Assembly: GCA_022711355.1 (NCBI GenBank)
Contig: JAKLFE010000042.1
Coordinates: 1-37,798 of the forward strand
Reading direction: 5' to 3'
DNA: 37,798 bases
Origin: Spirochaetota bacterium
GTDB taxonomy: Bacteria > Spirochaetota > Spirochaetia > Treponematales > Rectinemataceae
Below the pieces are notes generated by a model that did not search any database, was not told the origin of the DNA, and worked only from the letters and a program-made list of their open reading frames with translations. Positions 18,174-27,337 of the stretch are shown here, piece by piece. Positions within the stretch are counted from its first letter, which is position 1. Every line of letters begins with the position of its first letter. The position numbers and the translations under genes are program-made.

Positions 18174-19936
18174 CGGGCCTCCTCCTTGCGGTACTGCCGA
18201 TCGAGCTCGTCGAAGGCGCCGGCGATCTGGTCCTCGATGGCGCGCATCTCGTGCTCGGCCTCGTTCGGGACCTCGCTCTTCATCCTGGAGAGCCGCTCGC
18301 GCACCGGCAGGGCGCTGATCTTGGGCAGGGGCGCCCCGGCCTTGATGGCCGCCTCCGCGCGGCGGTGGAACTCGAGTATCGACCGCAGGAGGAGGACCTG
18401 CTTTCGCGGGGCGCAGTACTTGTCAACCTCGTCGAAGGACGATTGCTGGAGGAAGCCGCTCTTGACGATCTCCGCGGTCATGAGCACGAGGCGCTGCTCG
18501 TCGGGCAGGGCGTCGGGGCCGATGAGCCTGACTATCTGCTCGAGCCGCTGCTCGCGCTTGAGCAGCTCGAGGGCGCGTCCCCGGAGCGAGCGCCATTCGG
18601 GGTCGACCTTGTCCCACCACTCGGCCACCTCCTCGGCGTACTCCGAGTAGGAATCGATCCAGGAGATGGCCGGGTAGTGCCGGGCGTTGGCGAGGTCGCG
18701 GTCCAGCGCCCAGAAGCAGCGGATGAAGCGCTTGGTATGCTGGGTAACCGGCTCGGAGAAGTCGCCCCCGGGGGGCGAGACCGCCCCGATGATGGACACG
18801 GAGCCGACGGTCTCGCCCATCGTCTCCACGCGCCCTCCGCGCTCGTAGAACTCGGCGAGCCGGGTCGGCAGGTAAGCGGGGAAGCCCTCCTCCGCCGGCA
18901 TCTCCTCGAGGCGGCCGGAGAGCTCGCGGAGGGCCTCGGCCCAGCGCGAGGTCGAGTCGGCCATGACGGCGACGCCGTAGCCCATGTCCCGGTAGTACTC
19001 GGCGAGGGTGATGCCGGTATAGATGGAGACCTCGCGCGCCGCGACGGGCATGTTCGAGGTGTTGGCGATGAGGATCGTGCGCTCCATGATCGAGCGGCCC
19101 GTGCGCGGGTCTACGAGCTTGGGGAACTCGGTGAGGACGTCGGTCATCTCGTTCCCGCGCTCGCCGCAGCCGACGTAGACGATGATGTCGGCGTCGCACC
19201 ACTTCGCGATGGCGTGCTGGGTCATGGTCTTGCCGGTGCCGAAGCCGCCGGGCACGGCCGCGCAGCCGCCCTTCGAGATGGGGAAGAGCATGTCAACGAC
19301 GCGCAGCCCGGTGACGAGGGGCTCCGTGGGCGGGAGCCGGCGCCGCGAGGGCCGGGGGACGCGCACCGGCCAGTCGTGGGACAGGCCGAAGGCCGCGCCC
19401 GACTCGGACTCCAGTATCGTATCGCGCAGGTCGTACTCGCCGGCGGGCGCGACGCGCCTCGCCTTTCCCGGCTTCGCGTTGGGCGGCACCAGGACGCGAT
19501 GCTCGACGAGCTGGGTTTCGCGCGCCCTGCCTATCAGGGAGCCCGGGCCGAAGTCCTCGCCCGGCCGCATGGCCGGCTCGAAGGCCCACTTCCGGGAGCG
19601 GTCGAGGCTCTCGCCCTTCACGCCCGGCTCGAGGAAGGCCCCGGTCGCGGCCTTGAGCTGGCTCAGGGGCCTTTGTATGCCGTCGTAGATCGTGCCCAGG
19701 AGGCCGGGGCCCAGGGAGACCGAGAGGGGCTTGCCGAGGGAGACGACCGGCTCGCCGGGGCGCATGCCCGTGTCCTCCTCGTAGACCTGTATGGTGGCCC
19801 CGCGGCCGTCCATGCGGATGATCTCGCCGGCCAGCTTGGCCTCGCCCACCTCGACGACGTCGTAGAGCCCGGCGGCGCCGAGCCCCTCCGCCACGACGAC
19901 GGGCCCGGCTATCCTCGTTATCCTTCCCGTCGTCAT
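18170..19936 (-). CDS. atpA: V/A-type ATPase subunit A (catalytic)
   Basis: The 588-residue catalytic subunit has a Walker A motif GGFGTGKT at 230-237 and the catalytic-site GERGNEM at about 259-263. [15 protein letters not shown] is the Walker B region. The non-homologous insert that separates A from F-type beta is present (about 110-190, [10 protein letters not shown]). It overlaps atpE by four bases upstream and atpB by four bases downstream. The P-loop reads GGFGTGKT rather than the commoner GPFGSGKT/GAFGSGKT, a conservative change. Whether the enzyme pumps ions or makes ATP is not decided by sequence. Confidence 0.97.
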   Translation of the reverse strand: MTTGRITRIAGPVVVAEGLGAAGLYDVVEVGEAKLAGEIIRMDGRGATIQVYEEDTGMRPGEPVVSLGKPLSVSLGPGLLGTIYDGIQRPLSQLKAATGAFLEPGVKGESLDRSRKWAFEPAMRPGEDFGPGSLIGRARETQLVEHRVLVPPNAKPGKARRVAPAGEYDLRDTILESESGAAFGLSHDWPVRVPRPSRRRLPPTEPLVTGLRVVDMLFPISKGGCAAVPGGFGTGKTMTQHAIAKWCDADIIVYVGCGERGNEMTDVLTEFPKLVDPRTGRSIMERTILIANTSNMPVAAREVSIYTGITLAEYYRDMGYGVAVMADSTSRWAEALRELSGRLEEMPAEEGFPAYLPTRLAEFYERGGRVETMGETVGSVSIIGAVSPPGGDFSEPVTQHTKRFIRCFWALDRDLANARHYPAISWIDSYSEYAEEVAEWWDKVDPEWRSLRGRALELLKREQRLEQIVRLIGPDALPDEQRLVLMTAEIVKSGFLQQSSFDEVDKYCAPRKQVLLLRSILEFHRRAEAAIKAGAPLPKISALPVRERLSRMKSEVPNEAEHEMRAIEDQIAGAFDELDRQYRKEEAR

Positions 19937-20586
19937 GATCCGCTAGCCTCCGCCCGTCGATCGTCTCCCTGGAGCGCCCCGATGCCGAGGGCCTCCGCGC
20001 AGAGGGCCGAGGCTAGCTCGCCGCGGCGCTCCTGGAGGAGGAGCTCGGCCGCGAGGTCGACCGTGGCCCGCAGGATCGCGCTTCCGTCGGCCGCCTCGGC
20101 TACGAGGCCGGCCGCGCCCAGGCCCGGGTCCTCCAGGCAGGCCGATATCAGAGCCCCGGGCAGGGCCGAGGCCACTGCCCTCCGCGCGGCGGCCTCGCTC
20201 AGGGAGCGTCGCCTGATCCTGAGCTCCCTCCCGTCGAGGTAGTCCTTCGCCGCCCCGAGCCTGGCCCTCGCCATCCCCTCGACGCGGGACTCGGGCAGGG
20301 CGTCCAGGAAGGAGCCGAGGGCCTCGCGCAGGCGCGCGTCCACGAACGAGGCGCGGAGCCGCGCTTTCTCGAGGGGCAGCCGCGCCATCGCGTCCGCGCG
20401 GCAGCGCGCGCTCCGCTCGGCGTAGCCGCGCTCGAGCTCGGCGGCGGCCTCCGCGCCGCGCCGCCCGACGGAGTCGGCTATGCGCCTGGCCTCCTCATCG
20501 GCCCCGCGCAGGATGCGCTCGGCCTTCTTCCGGGCGTCCTCGAGCATCTCCCGCTCGAGGGCCTCGGTGCTGACTAGCTCTTCCAT
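19933..20586 (-). CDS. atpE: V/A-type ATPase subunit E (peripheral stalk)
   Basis: The 217-residue protein has an N-terminal coiled coil rich in Glu, Ala and Arg (about 6-90), then a globular C-terminal domain (about 110-205). This is the layout of the peripheral-stalk subunit that binds G/H. Sequence similarity is low, as usual in this family; position between F and A supports the call. GGGAG six bases upstream of the ATG acts as ribosome site. The stop overlaps the ATG of atpA by four bases. Confidence 0.9.
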   Translation of the reverse strand: MEELVSTEALEREMLEDARKKAERILRGADEEARRIADSVGRRGAEAAAELERGYAERSARCRADAMARLPLEKARLRASFVDARLREALGSFLDALPESRVEGMARARLGAAKDYLDGRELRIRRRSLSEAAARRAVASALPGALISACLEDPGLGAAGLVAEAADGSAILRATVDLAAELLLQERRGELASALCAEALGIGALQGDDRRAEASGS

Positions 20587-20601
20587 CGCTTCTCCCGTGG
20601 C

Positions 20602-20943
20602 CTAGACCCGTATGCCTACGGCTTCGCGTATCGCGTCGACGAGGCTCTTCCTGCCCTCGGTCCTCCCGTCGGGCCCGGGGATCTCGACGACGAGGGGATA
20701 CTCCCCTCCCATCTGCCATTCCATGGCCTCCTCCTCGAGGAGGCCGGCCACGCCCTCGGTGAGGACGAGGACCTTGGCCCCGATCCCCGGATAGGGCCTG
20801 CCGAGCCCGTCGGCGCCCGAGCCCGTGGCGTATCGGAAGGCGTCGAGGGCGTCCTCGCGGCCGCTCACGCCGCGGCCCTCGGCCCCGGCGAGCTTGAAGG
20901 CGAGCACGACCTCGTCCTCGGCGATCACGAAGAAATCGGGCAC
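20602..20943 (-). CDS. atpF: V/A-type ATPase subunit F
   Basis: The 113-residue protein has the family start FFVIAEDEVVLAFKLAG, with the alternating strand-helix pattern ending KVLVLTEGVAGLLEEEAME. It sits on the rotor and modulates coupling. GTG start, one base after the stop of atpK, so translation depends on atpK. No Shine-Dalgarno is obvious. Confidence 0.92.
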   Translation of the reverse strand: MPDFFVIAEDEVVLAFKLAGAEGRGVSGREDALDAFRYATGSGADGLGRPYPGIGAKVLVLTEGVAGLLEEEAMEWQMGGEYPLVVEIPGPDGRTEGRKSLVDAIREAVGIRV

Positions 20944-20944
20944 G

Positions 20945-21265
20945 TCAGATCAGCAGCATGAGCAGGGCCACGAGGAAGCCCCAGAGGCAGATGCCCTCGG
21001 CGAGGCCGACGTAGGGCAGGGCCTTGCCCGAGAGCTCGGGGTTCTCGGCCATGGCGCCCATCGCGGCCGCGCCGATCTGACCGACGGCCAGGCCGCCGGC
21101 GATGCAGGCGATGCCCACCGCGATCGCCGCGGCGAGGTACTTCCAGGCGACGCCCCCCTGCGCCGCCGCGGCGGCTGCCGGCGCGGCGGCTTCCTGCGCT
21201 CCGGCGGCCGCCGCGAAGGCGAAGGCTAAGGCGAGGACGGAAATGAGGACCCTTCGTTTCTGCAT
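20945..21265 (-). CDS. atpK: V/A-type ATPase subunit K (membrane rotor c-ring proteolipid)
   Basis: The 106-residue proteolipid has a signal-like Ala-rich N-terminus (1-24) and two membrane helices (about 41-70 and 81-106). The ion-binding glutamate is Glu90 in GLAEGICLWG, and Gln63 in the first helix (VGQIGAAA) matches a position used by Na+-binding rings. Because the residue after Glu90 is Gly, not Ser/Thr, the coupling ion cannot be assigned. An N-terminal Ala-rich segment of the sort seen here is known from archaeal K subunits. AAGGAG six bases before the ATG gives a good ribosome site. Confidence 0.93.
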   Translation of the reverse strand: MQKRRVLISVLALAFAFAAAAGAQEAAAPAAAAAAQGGVAWKYLAAAIAVGIACIAGGLAVGQIGAAAMGAMAENPELSGKALPYVGLAEGICLWGFLVALLMLLI

Positions 21266-21268
21266 GAC

Positions 21269-23332
21269 TCACTCCTTGCGATACTCGAACCTGAAGGGGG
21301 CGAAGAGCTCCCCCGTCTCGGTAAAGAACTTGGAGAAGAACTCGTAGTATTGGAGCCGCACCACCTGGATGGCGACGATCATGCCCTCGAGGACGATGAT
21401 GATCGCGTTGCCGACCACGAAGACCAGGAGCATCCAGAGGGTGCCGGCGGGCAGGCGCTCGCGCATGAGATCCCCCATCGTGAAGACGATGAAGGAGAGC
21501 ACCGCGTGCGAGAGCGCGAAGGCGCCGACGCGGAGGAAGCTCAGGGTATTCGAGAAATAGTACGAGATCGACTCGATCAGCTCAACGAGGCCCTTGATGA
21601 GGAAGGCCAGGAGGCCCTCGCGCTCAGCCCCGCTCGCCCTCGCCCGCCCCTCGACGAGGCGGCCGAGTGGCTCCTCGCAGAAGACCGCGAGGAGGGGCGC
21701 GCCGAGCCCCAAGGCGTCGAACCAGCCGAGCGGGCCCCCGAGGAGGACGCGGATGCCCATGCCGAGGGCCCACCAGAAGAAGAGGGCGCCGGCCAAGCCC
21801 GTCTTGGCGAAGAGGGCCTCGCCGTATTTGCGCAGCTTGAGCTTGTTCCAGATGTTCACGACCAGGCCGACCGAGTTGATCAGGGCCCCGACGCCCACGG
21901 TGAAGCCGAAGAAGGCGAAGAGCTTGCCCATCTCGCCGTCGGGCATGATCGTGATGAAGCGGTCGAGGGGACGGCCGAGGATGGCCCCGCTCAGCTTCCT
22001 CGACAGGGGCACGAGGAGCTGCTCGTCGGCGAAGATCGAGCCGTCGAGGAAGCCCATGACCATGGATCCTATGCCGACGGCGATGAATATGGGCCCGAAC
22101 TTCCGCCACTTCGCCAGCTTCCCGAAGCGCCCTCCCCGCAGGACCAGCCCGGTGATGAGGATGACCAGTCCCTGGCCGACGTCGCCGAACATGATCGAGA
22201 AGAGGAGGACGAAGAAGAAGGCCACGAGGGGGGTCGGGTCCACCGTCCCGTACAGGGGCGCCCCGTAGGAGACGACCAGGCTCTCGAAGCTCGAAACGAA
22301 GGTCCGGCGCTTGAGGAGGACGGGCACGCTCTCCGTCCCGGAGCGGACGGCGGGCAGCTCCTCGGGCCGGTAGGTCCTGACGGCGACCCGCCCCTCGCAT
22401 AGGCGCTCGAGATCGGCGAGGAGCTTACCGACCGAGTCCCGCGGGACCCAGCCTTCGAGGCGGTAGACGAGCTCCGAGGCGTCGAGCGAGGCCTTGAGCT
22501 CCTCGACGGATCGGGCCACGGCGTAGGAGGCCGAGAGGGAGGCCCAGGTCTGGCCGTAGGTCGAGGCGAGGGCCCGCTTCCGCTCGGCGAGGCTAGCCGC
22601 CTCCCCATCCAGCTCGGAGAGCTCCCGCTCGAGGGCCGCGGGAACCTCGGGGGGGACTCCCGTGAAGTCGGGCGGCAGCTCCTTGGGCCGGAATTTTGCC
22701 CGGGCGAGCTCGGTGTCGAGGGCGTAGCGCCCCTTCTTGGCGGCCGCCGCGACGATGGTGCCCTCCCCGTCCACCGGCAAGAGTATGGCCCGGTCGCCGA
22801 GGCTCGCCTCGAGGGACTGCAGCTCTCCCTCGGGCAGGCTCCCGATGCGGACCGCGAGGAAGGAAAGGTGATCGAGCTCGCGGAAGGGCATCGCGATGCC
22901 CGACAGGGCGCGGGCCTCGTCGAGGGCCTCGCGGACCCTGGTCCTGCGCTCGGCGTTCAGCCGGGCGGCCGACTGGAGCTCGGCGACGCTGGCCGCGAGC
23001 TCGGCGACGAGCTTGTCCTCCTCCTCCCCGGGCATCTTCGCGCCGGGGGGGATCAGGGTCGGCAGGGGCAGGTCCAAGGCATCCCGTATGAAGCCGAGGC
23101 GCTCGAGGGAGAGGGAGTAATCCCGCGGCGAGGGTACGCCCGACGAGGATACGCCCGGCGAAGATTGGCCCGATGCGGGCGCTCCTCCGCCGGCGGCTTC
23201 GTCCCGAGCATCGAGATCGGCCAGCCTGGCGGCGAGCTGGAAGCAGCCCGCCTCTCCTATGGCCGCGATGACCGGATCGATGTCGCGGCGGAGGACGTGA
23301 AGCTCGAGCTTTCGCATGGGGACAGGGCTCAT
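21269..23332 (-). CDS. atpI: V/A-type ATPase subunit I (membrane stator)
   Basis: The 687-residue subunit has a soluble N-terminal half with coiled coils (about 1-370) and a C-terminal membrane half with about seven helices, starting PLVAFFFVLLFSIMFGD. The essential arginine is in LSFLRVGAFALSHA, the family motif for the ion channel. I chose the ATG at 23332, which has GGAGGG five bases upstream and overlaps the atpC stop by four bases. Longer readings upstream are shadow sequence. A Ser/Gly/Pro-rich loop (residues of about 48-70) includes short repeats (SSPGVSSSGVPSP) that look unlike the rest of the family. Confidence 0.95.
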   Translation of the reverse strand: MSPVPMRKLELHVLRRDIDPVIAAIGEAGCFQLAARLADLDARDEAAGGGAPASGQSSPGVSSSGVPSPRDYSLSLERLGFIRDALDLPLPTLIPPGAKMPGEEEDKLVAELAASVAELQSAARLNAERRTRVREALDEARALSGIAMPFRELDHLSFLAVRIGSLPEGELQSLEASLGDRAILLPVDGEGTIVAAAAKKGRYALDTELARAKFRPKELPPDFTGVPPEVPAALERELSELDGEAASLAERKRALASTYGQTWASLSASYAVARSVEELKASLDASELVYRLEGWVPRDSVGKLLADLERLCEGRVAVRTYRPEELPAVRSGTESVPVLLKRRTFVSSFESLVVSYGAPLYGTVDPTPLVAFFFVLLFSIMFGDVGQGLVILITGLVLRGGRFGKLAKWRKFGPIFIAVGIGSMVMGFLDGSIFADEQLLVPLSRKLSGAILGRPLDRFITIMPDGEMGKLFAFFGFTVGVGALINSVGLVVNIWNKLKLRKYGEALFAKTGLAGALFFWWALGMGIRVLLGGPLGWFDALGLGAPLLAVFCEEPLGRLVEGRARASGAEREGLLAFLIKGLVELIESISYYFSNTLSFLRVGAFALSHAVLSFIVFTMGDLMRERLPAGTLWMLLVFVVGNAIIIVLEGMIVAIQVVRLQYYEFFSKFFTETGELFAPFRFEYRKE

Positions 23333-24336
23333 GCCGACCCTCCCGCGAGGCCTGCCGCGAAGGACGCCATCTCGGCGAAGGGGGCTCCCAGGTGGAGCCC
23401 CTCGATCACGCCGATGATCGCGGCGGTCTCGTATTCCTTGATCTTGAAGTAGCAATACAAGGGGGTATAGGTGAAGGGATGCAGATGGAGGGCGCGCTTG
23501 ACGGAGCGGTATACCCTGCGCCGGGCCCTTCCCTCGAGATCGCGCAGGTCGAGGATGAAGCCCCCGCCGCGATCCTCGCTCCCGCCCAGGAGCTCCTCCC
23601 AGGCCCAGCCAGCCCAATCGGCGCGTTGATCGAGCTTGAAGCCCAGGGCCTCGAGGGCGGAGGAGCTCGCGTCCGCGCCTTTCAAGGATACGAGCTTGCC
23701 CTCGATCTCCGCGCGGCCCATCCCGTAGTAGCGAGCGAGCCGCAGGGCCCAGACGACGTTCTGGAGCTCGGCTTCCTCGAGGATGAGGCTCCGTAGGGCT
23801 CCGGCTTTCCGCGCCGGGAGGCGGATCAGCTCGGCCCAGAGCTCCTCGTAGTACTGCCGGTCGAGGCGATTCTCGACGGCCGGGAGATCCTTCGCGCTCT
23901 CCTCGTCGATCCAGGAGTAGCGCCCCCCGGCGAACATGTCGGCGATCCTCGGGTGGGAGGCCTCCCGGAATCCGGGCGCGAGGCCAGGATCCTCGCTCGG
24001 GGGAAGGGAGGATCCGTTCCGGGCGGCGAGGAGGATGCGCTTGACCCTCGCGAACTCAGATTTGCGGCGGAGGGCCTCGAAGAAGGGCTCGTCGGAGCGC
24101 AGGCGCCGGGCGAGCTCGCCGAAGCCCTCGAGGGACTCCGCCACCGCCCGCCGCTCGGCCTCGGCCACGAGGGAGGCCTCGGGCAGGTTGGGGGCGGGCT
24201 CCTGGAAGAGGGCGCGCCAGAGCTCGGGTATCCGTCCGACCCGGGCGAGCTCCACGGCCTTCCCGCCGATGAAGGCCCGGGAGAGGGAGCCGCAGACCCG
24301 GGCGTATACGTAGGAAAGCTCGAAGCGGTCGGCCAT
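23329..24336 (-). CDS. atpC: V/A-type ATPase subunit C (socket, d-subunit type)
   Basis: The 335-residue helical protein carries the family pattern for the funnel subunit joining the c-ring to the central shaft. Regions such as FELSYVYARVCGSLSRAFIG at the start and VWALRLARYYGMGRAEIEGKLV support this. The ATG shares one base with the stop of the preceding G/H-type gene. It is placed before atpI here, whereas common archaeal orders put C after E. Confidence 0.9.
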   Translation of the reverse strand: MADRFELSYVYARVCGSLSRAFIGGKAVELARVGRIPELWRALFQEPAPNLPEASLVAEAERRAVAESLEGFGELARRLRSDEPFFEALRRKSEFARVKRILLAARNGSSLPPSEDPGLAPGFREASHPRIADMFAGGRYSWIDEESAKDLPAVENRLDRQYYEELWAELIRLPARKAGALRSLILEEAELQNVVWALRLARYYGMGRAEIEGKLVSLKGADASSSALEALGFKLDQRADWAGWAWEELLGGSEDRGGGFILDLRDLEGRARRRVYRSVKRALHLHPFTYTPLYCYFKIKEYETAAIIGVIEGLHLGAPFAEMASFAAGLAGGSA

Positions 24337-24644
24337 CAGAGGAGCCCTGCGACGAACCTCTCGCAGGCGGCGGCGAAGGCCTCCGCGTCGAGCCTCGAGC
24401 CTTCGAGCCTGGCCCGGTACTCCGCGAGGGCCGCGTCGTGCTCGGCGGCGGCGGCGGCCTCGGCGGCGAGCCTGGCCTCCTCCGCCCGCTTGGCCCGGGC
24501 CTCGTAGGCTTCCCTGAAGGCGGCCTCGGCGGCCTCCTTGGCCGACGATACTCGGCGGGCGGCCTCTTCCGCGGCCTCGGCGACGAGGGCCTCGGCGCGG
24601 CGCTCCACGCCGAAGAGCCGGTCGAGGATGTCTTTGGAAGGCAT
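24336..24644 (-). CDS. V/A-type ATPase G/H-like peripheral-stalk coiled coil
   Basis: A 102-residue protein that is almost wholly an Ala/Glu/Arg coiled coil (about 15-80), the layout of subunit G (archaeal H). Its place at the head of the operon, as in many archaeal operons, is the main evidence, since such coils cannot be assigned by sequence alone. A polyG Shine-Dalgarno (AAAGGGGG) lies 8 bases before the ATG. No promoter was found in the 100-base gap upstream, so it may be read from the secG promoter. Confidence 0.8.
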   Translation of the reverse strand: MPSKDILDRLFGVERRAEALVAEAAEEAARRVSSAKEAAEAAFREAYEARAKRAEEARLAAEAAAAAEHDAALAEYRARLEGSRLDAEAFAAACERFVAGLL

Positions 24645-24668
24645 GGATCGTACCCCCTTTCGGGCCCT

Positions 24669-24689
24669 GCGGCGCTTATGCCGCGCCGC
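24669..24689 (-). other. Seven-base-pair hairpin ahead of the ATPase operon
   Basis: Bases 24669-24675 (GCGGCGC) pair with 24683-24689 with a 7-base loop. There is no T-run, so it is not a classical terminator. It sits in the 100-base gap between the PTS IIA gene and the first ATPase gene and could moderate read-through. Confidence 0.3.
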
Positions 24690-24744
24690 GCGGAGCCCAG
24701 GCGAACCTCGAAGCTGGCTTCGGGGTAGGCGACCCTTCCGAATG

Positions 24745-25221
24745 CTATTGCTCGAAGGCCAGATGGTCCTCGAACTTCTTGACGACTTCGAACGCCCTCT
24801 CGGGAGTCTCGGCGCCCACGAGCTCCGTATAGAAGCCGGGGTCGTCGAGGAGGCGCGCGAGGCGCTTGAGCGCGCTCAAGTGGAGCTCGGAATCCTTCGG
24901 AGAGGAGACGAGCATGAAGACCAGATAGACCGGTTGGCCGTCGAGGGCGTCGTAGTCGATGCCCTCGCGCGAGACGCCGATGGCGCCCCACAGGCCTTCG
25001 AGGCCCTGAGCCTTCCCGTGCGGGAGGGCGATGCCCTTCTTGATCCCCGTGGACATCTTGCCTTCGCGCTCGCGGATCGCCGCCAGGACGGCCTGCCGGG
25101 GGAAGGAGCGCCCGCCGTTCAGGGCGAGGATCTCCACGAGCTCCTCGAAGAGCTCGTCCTTGTCCTCGCTCTGGAGCCCGAGCTTGATGCGTTGCGGGGC
25201 GAAGAGCTGCTGGAGAAGCAT
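24745..25221 (-). CDS. ptsN: PTS EIIA, fructose/nitrogen type (PtsN-like)
   Basis: The 158-residue protein is a single EIIA domain. It carries the phosphorylated histidine as His68 in KKGIALPHGK, followed by a LKRLARLLDDP helix region. As there is no EIIB or EIIC here, it is more likely a PtsN-like regulator than a sugar transporter component. Start ATG has a near-perfect AAAGGAGG four bases upstream. It is 51 bases after secG and 100 bases before the ATPase operon, so a shared transcript is possible. Confidence 0.85.
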   Translation of the reverse strand: MLLQQLFAPQRIKLGLQSEDKDELFEELVEILALNGGRSFPRQAVLAAIREREGKMSTGIKKGIALPHGKAQGLEGLWGAIGVSREGIDYDALDGQPVYLVFMLVSSPKDSELHLSALKRLARLLDDPGFYTELVGAETPERAFEVVKKFEDHLAFEQ

Positions 25222-25272
25222 GAAGCCTCCTTTGCGGCGGCGCCCCGCGCTATCGCCGGGGCGCCTCGAGGC

Positions 25273-25638
25273 TCACTTGCTCGCGGGCGAGGGCTGCTCG
25301 GCCGAGGGCTGGAGCTCTCCGGAAGCCGGCGCCTGGGCGGGCGCGTTCCACCACTCCGAGGCCTCGGCGCTCTTCTTCTTGGCGGCGGCCTCGACGTTGC
25401 CGGTGGAGGATTTATTGACGATCGCGAGGGCGAAGGAGGTGACGAAGAACAGGGCTCCGAGGAGATAGGTGAAGCGGACCACCACGTTGGAGGAACGCGA
25501 GCCGAAGGCGCTCCCGGATCCGCCGGCGAAGATCCCGCCCAGCGAGTCGGAATCGGAATCCTGGATGATCACCATGAAAACGAGGAGGAGCGAGACGACG
25601 ACGAAGAGAACGAGGAGGACGATCCCTAAGACACTCAT
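25273..25638 (-). CDS. secG: Preprotein translocase subunit SecG
   Basis: The 121-residue inner-membrane subunit of SecYEG aids the cycling of SecA. It has two membrane helices (about 3-25 and 54-75) with the conserved cytosolic loop SLGGIFAGGSGSAFGSRSSN. The C-terminal tail (about 80-121) is Ser/Ala/Pro/Lys-rich and longer than in short versions. It begins the group from the promoter at 25717-25745. Confidence 0.92.
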   Translation of the reverse strand: MSVLGIVLLVLFVVVSLLLVFMVIIQDSDSDSLGGIFAGGSGSAFGSRSSNVVVRFTYLLGALFFVTSFALAIVNKSSTGNVEAAAKKKSAEASEWWNAPAQAPASGELQPSAEQPSPASK

Positions 25639-25716
25639 AGTGTGAACCCCACTTCCGGTTTGTTCCGGCCTCCGCCCCTCCCGCTCAGGGCCCGGCGAAA
25701 AGGCGAAATCGGTGAC

Positions 25717-25745
25717 ATAGTAACGAAATCGCGTTTTTTATGCAA
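25717..25745 (-). promoter_or_regulatory. Promoter of secG
   Basis: On the minus strand TTGCAT (25740-25745) and TACTAT (25717-25722) are separated by 17 bases. The start would be near 25711, giving a leader of about 73 bases. This may also drive ptsN and the V/A-ATPase operon. Confidence 0.55.
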
Positions 25746-25882
25746 GCGCCGGCCTTCCCGGGCGCGGCGGCGGGCCCCCGGCGAGGCGGGAGGGCAGGGC
25801 CTGGCTTCGGCGAAGTAGCTCGGACGGCCGCCGGTGCGCTAGGCCCGCCGGGCGACCGCCCTGCCGAAGCGCCCGGCTATCC

Positions 25883-26632
25883 TCACCTGAAACGGGCGAT
25901 CGGGACGAAGCTCTCCGTCTTGAGGCTCGCCCCGCCGACCAGGGCTCCGTCGATGTTCGGCTTGGCCATGAGGGCGGCGACGTTGTCGGGCTTGACCGAG
26001 CCGCCGTACTGGATGCACACCGCCTTGGCCGCCTGCTCGCCGTAGAGGCCCGCGAGGACCTTGCGGATGTAGGCGTGGACGGCGTCGGCGTCCTCGGGGG
26101 TCGCGGTCTTGCCCGTCCCGATGGCCCAGACCGGCTCGTAGGCGACGGTGACCGCCTTGAGGGAGCCCTCGTCGACGCCCTTGAGCCCTTCCCGGACCTG
26201 GGTGCCGATGACCGCCTCGAGCTTGCCGGACTCCCGCTCCTCGAGGGTCTCGCCCACGCAGAGGATGGGCTCGATGCCGTGCTTGAGGGCGAGGAGGACC
26301 TTCTTGTTGACGAGCGCGTCTCCCTCCAGGTAGCTATGGCGGCGCTCGGAGTGGCCGAGGATGACGGCCTTGACCCCGAGGTCCTTGAGCATGAGGACCG
26401 AGACCTCGCCCGTGTGGGCTCCCTGCTCCTCGGGGCCCATGTTCTGGGCTCCCAGGAGGATGCTCGAGCCCTTCAGGACCTCGGCGACGGCGGCGAGGGA
26501 GGTGAAGGCGGGGGCCACCAGGACCTTCTCCGAGCAGCCGGCGAGCTTGTCCTTGAGCTCCTTCGCCAGGGCGACGGACTCCGCGACCGTCTTGTGCATC
26601 TTCCAGTTACCGGCGATGAAATATGAGCGCAT
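25883..26632 (-). CDS. tpiA: Triose-phosphate isomerase
   Basis: Interconverts dihydroxyacetone phosphate and glyceraldehyde-3-phosphate. The 249-residue TIM barrel has the substrate Lys11 (AGNWKMHK), the general acid His94 (ILGHSERR) and catalytic Glu166 (VAYEPVWAIGTG). The phosphate loop is GGSVKPDN and the terminal GALVGGASL is intact. AAGGAG lies five bases before the ATG. It is downstream of the tetR gene in the same direction, with its own promoter in the 114-base gap. Confidence 0.97.
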   Translation of the reverse strand: MRSYFIAGNWKMHKTVAESVALAKELKDKLAGCSEKVLVAPAFTSLAAVAEVLKGSSILLGAQNMGPEEQGAHTGEVSVLMLKDLGVKAVILGHSERRHSYLEGDALVNKKVLLALKHGIEPILCVGETLEERESGKLEAVIGTQVREGLKGVDEGSLKAVTVAYEPVWAIGTGKTATPEDADAVHAYIRKVLAGLYGEQAAKAVCIQYGGSVKPDNVAALMAKPNIDGALVGGASLKTESFVPIARFR

Positions 26633-26662
26633 AGCCTCTCCTTGGTACTCGATGTCGCGATG

Positions 26663-26692
26663 ATCTTAGCCGCGCCCGGCCGAGCGGGTAAA
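26663..26692 (-). promoter_or_regulatory. Promoter of tpiA
   Basis: TTTACC (26687-26692) and TAAGAT (26663-26668) on the minus strand are 18 bases apart, in the gap after the TetR gene. Start near 26657 would give a leader of about 25 bases. Confidence 0.45.
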
Positions 26693-26746
26693 GGGGATCC
26701 GTCGCGCGGACCCGCGGCTCGGCGCGCGGGGCGGTCGAGGGAGGCG

Positions 26747-27337
26747 CTAGGCCGGCTCGAAGGCGCGGAGGAGGCGGGTGAAGTAGCTGCGGAGCTCCTT
26801 GCGGATATCCCCCCTCCCCTTCTTGAGGCACCAATCGAAGACGATGCCCCGGGCCGCGATGAAGATGAAATCGCATATCTGATCCGCGCCGAGGTCGGCG
26901 GCGAGCTCGCCTCGGGCCTGGCCCTCCTCGATGATCGCGACGAGGCAGGTCTGCATGGCGCGTCCGCGCTTGATGAACAGCCGATTGTGGGGGGTATAGA
27001 GCTGGGAGGTCAGATCGACCCCGTTTTCGTGGGCGAGCCGAGCGTAGCGATCCATATACAGGAGGATACGCTCCACCGTCCCGCCCGCGGGCAGCTCGGT
27101 CTCGAAGAAATCCGAGAAAAGGCAGTCCGCCCGCCTGAAGTTCTCCTCGAGGATGCCGTGCTTCGACTTGAAGTAGTGGTAGAAGGTACCGATCGAGATG
27201 CCCGCAGCGCCGACGATGTCCTGGATGGAGGTATTGTCGTAGCCCCGTGAGCTGATGAGCCCGAGCGCCGTCTCGTAGATGCGGTTCCGGTTGAGCTCCG
27301 CCTTCTGGCTCCGCTTCGTCGCCGGTTTTTTGGGCAT
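26747..27337 (-). CDS. TetR-family transcriptional regulator
   Basis: The 196-residue protein has an N-terminal helix-turn-helix (about 20-65): IYETALGLISSRGYDNTSIQDI and ISIGTFYHYFKSK. The C-terminal 120 residues form the ligand-binding helix bundle, with two cysteines (135-165 region). The start ATG has a GGAAGG site. It lies divergently from the flavin reductase, and the gap holds an 18-bp palindrome overlapping the promoters of both, so autorepression plus control of the reductase is the simplest reading. The ligand is not known; the reductase's substrate is a candidate. Confidence 0.9.
   Translation of the reverse strand: MPKKPATKRSQKAELNRNRIYETALGLISSRGYDNTSIQDIVGAAGISIGTFYHYFKSKHGILEENFRRADCLFSDFFETELPAGGTVERILLYMDRYARLAHENGVDLTSQLYTPHNRLFIKRGRAMQTCLVAIIEEGQARGELAADLGADQICDFIFIAARGIVFDWCLKKGRGDIRKELRSYFTRLLRAFEPA

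Noticed and set aside
23333..23617. N-terminal extension of AtpI
   Set aside because: It reads atpC out of frame, with Arg/Gly-rich sequence. ATG at 23332 has a good ribosome site.
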